This document shows, in pieces, positions 54,298 through 64,000 of a DNA stretch of 64,000 bases (its first letter is position 1; each line of letters starts with the position of its first letter). The DNA comes from Ceratotherium simum simum. Its lineage: Eukaryota; Chordata; Mammalia; Perissodactyla; Rhinocerotidae. Below the pieces are notes generated by a model that was not told the origin of the DNA, did not search any database, and saw only the letters and a program-made list of their open reading frames with translations. The translations under genes were made by a program, and so were the position numbers. The stretch covers positions 12,762,566 to 12,826,565 of the forward strand of contig NW_004454179.1 of the NCBI RefSeq assembly GCF_000283155.1, read 5' to 3'.

Positions 54298-57182
54298 CCT
54301 GGACATGAGGTCCAAACTCTTGAGGCCCAGGCCCATTGGGCTCAGAGGCCTTAGCTGGGTCATTGCCCCTCTGGAACCTGGGGTGGATGCCTTTCTTCCT
54401 TCCCTCTGCCAGATTCAGGTAAATTCCCTGTCTTTCTTGAGTGGGATGAGTGTGGGCCACCTTCATCACACCTATAGCCACTTGCACATTCTGGGCCTAC
54501 CATGCACGGGGCCACCGAGTGGGCTGCCTGGAGTAGCACCACCATCCTTCCGGAGGCCCAGGCCATAATGGTGTGGCCGCTCAAGAGGCTGTGGCTGATG
54601 GAGGCCCCAAAGAAGCCAGAAGGCATGGTTTTGCAGGAGTCTCTGCCTGAGACGTCTTTTCCCCTCTCCCAGCCTCTAGGGGAGCACTCTCAGGGACCTC
54701 AACAGCCTCTTCCAAGAAGCCCCAGCTCCAGGTATTCTTCCACAGAGCCTAACTGGAGGTCACAGGACAGGGATTCTCATCTCATAGGGTTTCCTGCCCT
54801 GTGGCTCTGCCTCTTGACCATAGGGATGTGCATGTCCAGCCAATCATCTTCTGACTGGTCTGTCATCTGCCAAGACACCGTAATGGTTCAGGGGATTTTT
54901 CAGGAACAGACGTGGGAATCACAGGAGTATGTGGGAAGAGACGGCCTGAGAGTTAAGTCAACAAAGTAGCAGCAAAGTCAAGAGATGGAGAAAGTCTGTC
55001 CTGATTAACATCATTTGAGCTCCAGGTTCCAGGTGTGCTAAAAGCTAGACCACCCCGTTGGACTTCCTAATAACAACTAGCCAATGACTTTCCTGTGCTG
55101 TTTGACTCAGCCAGAGCAGTTTCAATCACTGGGACTGAGAAAGTCCGCATAATACCATCCCTGCCCAGCAATCACCAAGGTTCATGATGGAAGGTCCACC
55201 ATCACGAGTCAAGTTGCAGAATAAACCTCAAGTCCACTGGGCACCCAATACCACAGCCCTCAGCGGGTGAGGATGGAGCCCTTCACATCACTCTGAGTAA
55301 GCAGTCCTTCCCTATATCCCTCCTCCCCAGGATAACCTCCAAGAGCCCCCAATAGCAGTCGCCACAATCCCCAACTTGGAGTCACTTTTGGGAGGGTCTT
55401 GAAGGCTGAGGCTCTCATATGACTCCCCAGGTCCAGGTCCCAATACCAAAAGCACACAGGTGTTGGCTCCCACATCTCATCCAGACCCTCCCCAAAGTGA
55501 CCACCCCAGTTTCACCCCTCAAAGCCAAGCCAAGTCCCAGTAGGCCAAGGAAGTACCCTGAAGGCCTGGCCTCAAAGGGGAGCCTTTGTCCCCAGGAGAG
55601 AGGGGTCCCTAGGCTGGAGCCAGGGATCTTACTGTCATCAGACAAAACGGGATGTGCCTCAAGGAATAGTGGAGCTGAGAAGCATGTGACTTGTTAAGGA
55701 TTTGCCATGATCCCTCTATGCCCAGCCCCTCCCAGCCTCTTTTTCTACACCAAGGTGTGCCCACTGCCCCTCCACCCTCTGAAACAACCTACTTTCTCTC
55801 TGTCTCCACTGGGAGAATATTCCTGCCTCGCCTTGTATGAGCCCTTGGCTTCCCAGGAAAGTAAGCTACTTGGTGGTCTCCTGGATGGCTGGGGTCACTG
55901 TCTTCTAAGCCTTCTCTCTACTTCTGGAATTTGGGCTTCAAAGTCATCCTCAGCAGAGGTGAAGGAGGCAAGCCCCTCCAAGGGCTCCAGGCGGATTTTC
56001 TCCATCGGTCCCATCCAAACTTGTCTGTGTTCACATCTGCTGTGAAGTGAGTTCACCAGCCTGCTGACCTCTTGCTCTCCTCCTCTCCCCCCATGGTCAT
56101 CTCAGGGACCAGCCCCCTGCGTGGACCTTTCTCCTTGGCTCCAAAGGCCTCATGATTCCAGTATTCAGGTCTCTTCTCCACTGGTGGCACCTCTCCCCTC
56201 CCTCCTACTACACTCTTTGAGAACACTTCCTTGTACATTCTGCTCCCTCATGGATCTAGACTTGTCTGCCCAGGGAAACTCCTGGGGGCAGGCCTGCCCT
56301 CCTCCTACGTCTGCTGCATAGGCCTAACACTCAGGAGTAGCTGGGCAGAGACTTGCTGAGAGGCCAAATGTGTGGCTGAGGTGCCTACTGGGCAGGGTGG
56401 CGTGATGCTATGCACCTCACACCACCTAGGTACCCCATGGATGTGCCAGGGCTTTCTATGAGTCCTTTCTACCTCAAAATCTCCACTGCACCAGAAGCAC
56501 TAGGGAATCTGGGCCACATTATCAGCTGACCATGATCATCTCCTCACCCCAGGGCAGCAACTTAGGATCCTATGCTCCTGCTGTACCCCTAAGACTTGGG
56601 GTGAGACCTTCATCGTCTTCATGGCTTGGTGGTCCCTGCCCACCTTGCCTGAGAACATTGGCTTGGGCTTCCACTGCAGCCTTGAAATGTGCAGAGCTGG
56701 GCTGTATGGGTTCAAGCCTCAGGTCCTTCCTGTCTCAGGTCCTGCAAAGAAGAGCTTGCTGCTGTCTTGGCTGTGGGCACCTCCACAGTGCCAGAAGAAG
56801 AATATAATTCAGTCAGGCTGCCTGACAGGCCAGGGCCCAGAAAGAACAGCAGTGTCACCCATCACACACAGCCAGCCCTGCTCGGTGGGCCCCAATAACA
56901 ACCCACTTCACAATGGCCCAGGGGCTGAGGGGAGGAGAAAGCAACACTGGGGTGGCCTGGATAGCATCTCCAGCTCCGGGCAGGGAAGGGGGAGCCCCAG
57001 ATCCAAGAGGGAAAAGCTCAGGCCCAGGAGCGAGACCCTCCCTCTTTCCAGGTTGAGCATAATCTTCAGTGAAGCGGCCAATGGGGCCCATCTGTTTGGC
57101 CAATTTCTAAGCCCTCTCAAATTGATTCTAACTGGGGCTTCCCAATGCTGGCACTGGGGGAGGGACGGAAGTAGAGCTAGAA

Positions 57183-57282
57183 ATTGAGAGTGAGACACAA
57201 ATTGAGACAGAGACAGAGTGAGAGAGAGACAGAAAGAGAGGCAGACCGAGAGAGACAGAGTCAGAGATGGAGACAGAGAATG
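57183..57282 (+). repeat. (GAGACA/GAGA)n purine-rich simple repeat
   Basis: A 100-bp run of gagacagag and gagagagac words with a few interruptions. Long runs of this kind can form triplex or slip during replication. Confidence 0.9.
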
Positions 57283-57694
57283 CAGATGGGAGGACCTGGG
57301 AGAGGGGCCAGGAGAGGGGCTGGGGGCTTTAGCCCCTCTGGGAAGGGGCTGAGCCTGGCCGAGAGTGGCAGGAAGTGACAGGCACTCCCAGGCCACCGCT
57401 GTCCCCAGGGTGACCAGGCCACAATGGCCTCCTTAATGAGAGGATAATGAGCTCATTAGGGCCAGAGGAGGCCAGCTGCACACAATTAGGATGTTAATAA
57501 AGTCTTCCAAGGTCTCAACTCAGCCTAGGATAAAAGTTGGTGGGGGAGGGGGACCCCGCTCCTTCCTCTTCCTCTGAAACTTCTCCATCCTTCCCTGTAT
57601 CGTCCTCCATGAGGCCTTCCCTGACTCTCCCCATGCTCCCAATCCTGCTGGCCCCAGGATTCAGCCCACAGGCTCCTCTTAGCTTCCTATTCCA

Positions 57695-57870
57695 AGACAG
57701 ACCTCAGTTTGGACCATGGCTTCACCAAGTGCTGGCTGTGTGACCTGGAGCAGGTCATTGGCCCTCTCTGAGCCTCATCATAACAGGATAATGTGATCTG
57801 ACTACAGGGTTGCCTGGCATCAGGGACATATGGTGAACTCAATAACCAAGTACTTACTGAGCACGTGGTA
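57695..57870 (+). repeat. MIR SINE
   Basis: The words gctggctgtgtgacctggagc, ctctctgagcctcat and ctgagcacgtggtacatgcc are typical MIR, in order. Confidence 0.7.
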
Positions 57871-59249
57871 CATGCCAGGCCCTGTTCCAGGCACGAGGAC
57901 CCCGCAGAGAACACACCGTCAGGACTTGGGCTCTCCTTCCCCATCTCCCCCTGCATGGCACACAGGATGGGCGCAATACAGTGCAACCTGTGTGCTGGCG
58001 CAGGGAGCAGGTGAGGCCAGGGTTCCACCCACCAGCCCTGGGCATGAACCCAGAGGACAGGGAGGCAGGATGAGACTCTGACTTTGGAGTTTAGGAGAAC
58101 CCAGAAGCCTTTAGGTGACTTCCGGGCCTTGCCTTTTCTTTCCCTCTAGATCCCGCACGTGGTCTAACACCAGTTAGAGCTGAGCACCCGTGGGGCGCTA
58201 CTGTATGCCCAGCCCTATGTGAAGGGCTGCAGCCTCTAGAAGGGTGGGTGATGGAGCTAGGAAAAGTAGAAGACACAGTCTTAGGCCTCAAATACTGCCT
58301 CCACTTGTGACACATGCCTGGGCTCAGGTTTTGGCTCCTTTGGGAGGGTGACATGTCCAGGCATTCCCGTGTTCTTTCCTTGGAGCAGCTGAAGGAGGGG
58401 ACGAGGTGAGAATCTGGCGGAGAATCTCCACCAAATGGTGGAGGTGGGGAGATGCTGAGAGGAGGAAGGGGGCTGAAGGGCGCCTGGCCAGGCACATGTC
58501 ACCGGTGCTGCCCACCTGGTCATACCACACCTGGCACAAGGCTGGACCCTGAGGGACTGCTTCTGCCCTGGACCCAGCCTGACCCCTTTCCCATGACCTT
58601 GGGGCAAATCTGAGGCTTCTAACTGAGAGGGACCAGAGGTGCTATAAATGCAGGCCGCTGTGGTCATGTTGTGCCTTTAAGAACAACGAAAGGCGGCCCA
58701 CCCTCGGCCAGGCCTCCCCTGGTCAGAAGGCTCCGTCACTGAGCCTCTTGCCAAGACACACTCCAGCTCACAGCACGTGGCCTCCACAGTCCAAAGCAAA
58801 CAGGAGCGGGAAAGAGGCTCCCCCTGTCTCGCCCGCAGGCACCTCCACAGCCCCTGCCTTCCTGCCTGACCCCTCCTTCTGGTGCCACCACTAGCACCCA
58901 CCCCCCTCTGTTGCCCATGGCCTCCCCTTCCCCCAGATGGGGTTCTTAAGCCACCAGGGCCCCAGCACTCTCCCTGGGCGCCTGAGGCCTGAATTCCAAG
59001 ACCATTAGCACAGGCTGCTACATCACAGTTTGGAAGGCTCCGTGGAGTCCGTGGCAAGAAGACAGCAAGAACTGGGCGGCTGCCACCCCTCCCCCAACTT
59101 GGCTCCAGCCTGCCCACCTCACTGGACAGGCCCAGAAGCCCAGTGCTGGGTCTGGGCAGGCTGAGGCCATGGGTGAGGCACCCAGGAGAAGGCCTGGCTG
59201 ATAAGCATTCAGAGGCAGAGAAGGAGCACATGATAAAGCACCAGGCTGA

Positions 59250-59475
59250 AGAGAATAATGGTTTTAAGCAAGGGCTCGAAAGCCCGGTTACCTGGATTTA
59301 AATCCCAGCTCTGCTACGTACTAGCTGAATGAATTTGGGCATTTGCCTCAGTTTCCTCATCTGTAAAATGGACCTATAGTAGTGCCTACATCTCACAGTG
59401 TTATAAGGGTTCAGATCAGTTAATCCACGAAAAGCATTCAGAATCGTGCCTGGTTCCTAGGAAGTTGCACCAAAG
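59250..59475 (+). repeat. MIR SINE
   Basis: A well-kept MIR: cctggatttaaatccca, ctgctacgtactagctg, gcctcagtttcctcatctg and taaaatgg. It is antisense to SH3PXD2A. Confidence 0.88.
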
Positions 59476-62400
59476 AACTATTACTAAAGTTTAAGTGCCA
59501 ACCACAGGAAATTTTAAAGAAGGAATCAAGATCTCAGCGCCCCTCAATGATTGGTGCCAGGGCTGGGCAGGGAGGCAGGTGGGTCTTAGGTGTTCGGAGT
59601 GTCAGGGAGAGAGAGACTCTTGGTGTCACTGTCATTTGGCCTTAACCTTGGAAGGTCTCTACTGAAAACTCTGGGTCTGGTTCTGTGCCTGGCACGGGTG
59701 GGGGTCAGGGGCAGGGTGAAGTAGAGAATACAAGATGGCACAAGGCCCCTTCAGGAACTACAGAGCAGAGGGGCCCAGACAGCCCTGTGCCACAGACATG
59801 CGGTTGTTGCTGCAATGTTGGCTAGAGGAACTGCAGACATCCACAGATGAGACTGAGTAGTCAGGGAAGAATTCTTAGAGAAGACTTGACTTGAACCTCA
59901 GATCAAATCTGGAGGGGAGGTGATCTGGTGGGAAGAATAGGACAGGCAGAGTCGTGGGAGTACCTGTGGCCCACCCAGTAACGCTCACGGTGCTTCATGG
60001 TGGGGATTTTTCCAGACCAAAGCAAGAGAGGCAATCACCTTCAACCTCCCTGTCCTCCTGTCCTTCAAGTGCCCCACTCTAAAGCAGAGCACAGCACGGA
60101 GGTGTGAGCCTGTGGCCAGAGATTCCCGAACAGAAGGTGGCTCAGGAGGGATAGAAGATGCAAAAGGGGATTTGCTAATACAATTGTAGATGACGCGAAT
60201 GGTGGGGCGAGATGTGGCTGTACAGAGTGAGGCCCCGGAAGACGGACGGGGCACAGTACTCGGGAAAGAAGAACAGATAAAGGAGATGTGAACTGCAAGG
60301 AATCAGGTCAGGAAGGTTCAAGTCTCACAAGTGGATCCCCGAAAAAATGCTCAGGGTAACAAAAAGGGCGTTTACCCTGATGTTCCAGGCAAGAGAAAGA
60401 ATAAGAAAGAGGGTAAGTTGAAGGAGACCGAGAGAGGGTGCGGGACCGTGACGCTGACTCAAGGAGGAAGAGGGTCCGCTGGACTCCTTTCTCTCAGGAG
60501 GAAGGGTGCTCAGACCGGAAAGCACTGAGCAGGAGGGCGGTGGGCAAATGGACCCAGGGCGGAGATGGAGGCAGCACTGACAGGCCACCCTCTGCGAGCT
60601 CTCATCAGCTGGCTGTGAGAGGCCTGGAGAGCCCCTGACAAAGAGCCTGCCAGGCCACTATGAGCAATCCTGGAAGAAACAGAGATGTTCCAAGGCCAGA
60701 GAACAGAATAGGCAAAGGTCCCAACTTCTAAAGAAGAAGAAGAAGAAGGTGAATTCCAGAGCAGAGATGAGCAACCTCAACACTGGTCCTGATCAAGTGA
60801 AACATGTATTCCCGAGGGATGGTCAGAGACCTGGAAAGCAGTTCTGAGCATTCCCCAGGCAGTGCTGAGCAGAAAGGCAGAACAGGAAGGAAGGGGGCCA
60901 GGCCACACCAGATTCTGATAAGGAGGAGCGAACCACTGGCTTAGGGGTCTGGGATGTGTCAGAGCTGAGCTGCGAGGGCTTGGGGCTCCCACAATCCCCT
61001 GGGGGCTGCAGGGCTGCAGTGACAGATTGGCAGCTGATGGCTGACCACATCCAAAGAGGGTGTGACAATTCACTGGTTACAACCTAGGGGGGGTTCTATT
61101 GGGAACCTGTCCTGTTGGATGTTTTAATCAGTTCCAGGAGGAGGACAGAGGCGCTGTGCTAGTGGCACCATCTCTTTTAGCGAAAGCTGTGCCAGGATCA
61201 GAAGCCAAAAAAAAAAAAGTTCTGAACAGATGGTAATGACAGGTCAAATCTGACAAGACGAAGAGTAGTAAATGGAGAGACGGAAGGATATGGTTTAGTA
61301 CAGTGATCTTATAACTTACTGTCCAAACTTTTTGGAGTAAATGGGTGCCATTCATAGTTATGCCAAAATACTAGGTGCCAACTGGGAGTGTCCTGGGCAA
61401 CTGGGTTGTATGGGTCACCCTACTTGGCAGTGAGGATGAGAAAGGTCCTGGAGTTTGGGAGACTTTAAGTTCAGTAAGTTGTCTGCCCCAAGTCTGAAAC
61501 CTTAGGCTGCATTAGGAAACACCTGGACTGGGTGACTTACCCAAGGTGCTGTCTAAGAAGGGGTAGCACCAGGATTGGCACCCAGGTCTGACTCCCAGGA
61601 CCGCATCCACTCAATTCTCCTCACAAACGACTCCAGCTGTCCCTTCCTTTGCAGAAGGAGACCAACACTGCCTGCTCTTTCTATTAGATCCCCAAATTCC
61701 CATCTGAGAGAGGAGCTGGGAAACCAGTCGCCTCATCTACTTCTCCATTCCACCAGTGTCTCCAAAGCAGATCTGATTCTCAGGAGAGTCACAGGAATGG
61801 CTCCGCCCCTCCTGGCCTCCCCTCTGAGAGGAGGGGGCTGACAGGTGGTTTCAGGCCTCCTCTCCAGGCTGCCTCTCTCTCACCCTCTGTGAGACCCCAT
61901 GGCAGGGCTGGGTGAGGCAAGGGCACCTAGGCTAAGTGAGTTTCTGGCACAACATATTACCCAAGGGCTTTGCCAGGAGAGAGTGACTTTGGATTAGCAT
62001 TTCTCAAACCTCAGATATTTCCACACACGCATGACTTTTTCATATCCTTGAACTACAGATACCGTGGTTCACATAGTAAATATATATTTAAAGCAATCCA
62101 CCTTTTTTTTTTTTTAACTTCAAGAAAATAATTTGTTTAGGAACCTTCAGATTGCCACCATGAATAAACAGCTAGGACCACTGACCCCAACCATGAAATT
62201 ACAGAGAAAAAGCCATGTAGTGAACTGGAGCTGTGCTGAGACTGAAGAGGTGGTGCGTGCAGCCTGCTCCCTCTTTGTTACAAAGGAGATTTAGTAGACA
62301 GAGGTCAAAGACAGCGACCATCAAGCGAGATAAATCAGAAGGCTCGGAAGAGAACTGAAACTTTTCTCCCTGTGAGTTGCAGAAGTATTTAATACCGCCT

Positions 62401-63704
62401 CTCTGTACCATCTAAAAGCATCCCATGTTCCATGGTGTTGCGTGGACGACATTTTCAGGAAACCAACCTTGAACTAGAATGATACTTGGTCATTCAAAAT
62501 GGTTGAAGAAAGAGACTGAAATGTCCTTGTTAGTGTGTTGAGAATATTAAATAGCATGTACTAACCAGGGTTGTGGTGAGAAATCAAAGAGAAAAGAATA
62601 GAAAGAAACTAGAAGTGTGTCTGGTGCCTTCAATGTGTATTTCCGGTCTGGAGAAAAGAGCTGAGGGAACCCTCTGCAGCTGTTACCAGTCATTTGAAAT
62701 ATAAGAGGTCATCCTTATTCTTTAAACTGGCTTCCTCCAGTGCCTAAGAAGTACACGTCTGAGTTCATTTTTTCCTTTTTCTTTCTTTGCTAAAAATGGA
62801 GGCTTCTTGGCCCCAGAATTGAGTTGGTTTCAACTAAAAGCCTTAGGCTGACAACCGTCCCCTCCCTTCTAGCTGAGTTCAGCCCCTCTTCAATTGGGGC
62901 AAAAATAAAACGGGGGCAATTTCCACTTTAAAGACGATGTCCATAAACAAAACAAACCCACTCCACAATTTGTCTAGGGCATTCCTCCCTCCAAACCCTC
63001 CTTATTTAATTTCTGGGGAATTTTAAATAGAGGCCTTGCAAAATCCTGCCCCGCCTGACGTCAACAGCTCTCTGACAATGTGGATTCTTCCACACGGTGT
63101 GGGGAGCAGCCACCGCGAATGCTGATGCTTTTCCAGGCTCCTCTCTCGGTTGGAATTTGGGAGCCACTGGTGTCACCCTAGGAGACTGTGGGAGAAGCAT
63201 GGTACCCAGCAGTGTCCTGCTTGGGGTCCTGTAACTGCATTTCCCAAACCTCAGGCATTATAGAGATCAGGTGTGCAATCAAGCTATCCAAGTAGCACCT
63301 GTGTTTTCTTTTAAAAAAACTTGAATACGTATTTCAAAAAGACATTTTCCTATGCCACACTAAATGGAAAACCAGTAACTCTTGGCATAAATAGAAGATA
63401 ATGGAAAAGTACATACAATGAAACAACAATGCCAAGGACTTCTAGCAATATATCAGGGCAAGTTCTAGCAAGACACTAAGGCTGGGGCCAGATTTTCTCT
63501 TGGTCAAACCAACAACATTCGCAAGTGTTAACAACACAGGAGCCCCACATGGAGACTTTGCCCTTGCCCCAGTGTGGAGTGCAAGAGGACTGAAATGAAA
63601 TAATCTCCTCATGATGGGATTCCATGCCATTTAATACTGTGTCCACCATACATTTGTATGACCCACTCTCTGGGATAAACACTGACTTGCAGAAGGAGCG
63701 TTGT

Positions 63705-63880
63705 TAAGAATATGCAGCCCCTTAGTTTGAATCCAAGCTCGGTCACCCAGCAAGCTTTGAGATGTTGTGCAAACCACTTGTCTTTCTGAAAGTCACTTTC
63801 TTCTTCTGAAAAACAGAAACAAAGCCACCTGCCCTACTTACTCCTATAGAGTTACTCTGAGATAATAGATGGCGAAAAGC
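63705..63880 (+). repeat. MIR SINE
   Basis: The words gtttgaatccaagctcgg, gagatgttgtgcaaacca and tacttactcctatagagtta match MIR with divergence. Confidence 0.65.
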
Positions 63881-64000
63881 CTTTGAAAAGTCTCCAGGTT
63901 GTAGACAGATGGGGGCAGAGGGGTTATTATTCCGAGCAATTTCAGGAACCTGATGGACTCCTGACTTCGCCCTGGATATAACATACTGCCCAGACTGGAT

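Larger units (their letters stand above)
52757..64000 (-). other. SH3PXD2A: SH3PXD2A intron (partial, at least 11.2 kb)
   Basis: I looked on the minus strand for the PX domain and the first half of SH3-1 and found neither, so the next exon lies past the window. This stretch contains an unassigned ORF-like segment (52905-53270), an L1 3'-end relic (53980-54297), a purine-rich repeat (57183-57282), an unusual homeodomain-type palindrome cluster (57434-57502), L2-like words near 57575-57640, MIR relics (57695-57870, 59250-59475, possibly 61485-61600, and 63705-63880), a (GAA)n patch near 60730, and unique sequence. Confidence 0.85.

Overview
This is a vertebrate nuclear genome segment holding the 3' halves of two protein-coding genes that converge tail to tail: NEURL1 on the + strand (an E3 ubiquitin ligase) and SH3PXD2A on the - strand (TKS5/FISH, the invadopodium scaffold). 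All exons have GT/AG borders and matching reading phase. The translated exons agree with my memory of the human proteins, and the paralogues NEURL1B and SH3PXD2B fit less well. The same gene pair and order is known at human 10q24.33. Several tRNA-derived SINEs of the equine ERE type, most with exact target-site duplications, point to an odd-toed ungulate (Perissodactyla: horse, ass or rhinoceros). I cannot resolve the species.

Layout. 1-9916 is NEURL1 intron with old MIR fragments. NEURL1 exons are 9917-10606 (NHR2 domain, very GC-rich), 14016-14162 (Ser/Pro linker) and 14649-14887 (RING finger, stop), followed by a 3' UTR of about 2.3 kb that ends near the AATAAA at 17153. About 1.2 kb separates this from the SH3PXD2A poly(A) signal at 18371-18376 (minus strand). 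The SH3PXD2A 3' UTR is about 7.65 kb (roughly 18355-26016). Its last coding exon is 26017-27984. Moving upstream in the gene, exons follow at 34555-34674, 37327-37376, 38483-38820, 42377-42494, 48212-48295 and 52643-52756. From 52757 to the window end I find no further exon, so the PX domain and the first half of SH3-1 lie beyond 64000. The visible exons code for about 930 residues of TKS5 and about 358 residues of NEURL1.

Interspersed elements: an L1 of about 4.5 kb, truncated at its 5' end and decayed, fills 29990-34528 with two younger EREs nested in it. Other EREs lie at 11523-11788 (inside an older MER5-like element), 47028-47266 and 47346-47559. MIR, L2 and L1 3'-end relics are scattered through the introns.

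The two proteins are not known to work together. NEURL1 ubiquitinates Notch ligands and the translational regulator CPEB3. TKS5 organises actin-rich, matrix-degrading podosomes and invadopodia. They share a neighbourhood, not a pathway. I see no operon, CRISPR array, mobile defence system or novel gene. The most useful second-look items are regulatory: the 84-bp SH3PXD2A cassette exon with a duplicated E-box next to a weak acceptor, an inverted ERE pair near it, an L1 tail 26 nt from a splice donor, an AU-rich element in the NEURL1 3' UTR, and a palindromic homeodomain-type site cluster at 57434-57502.
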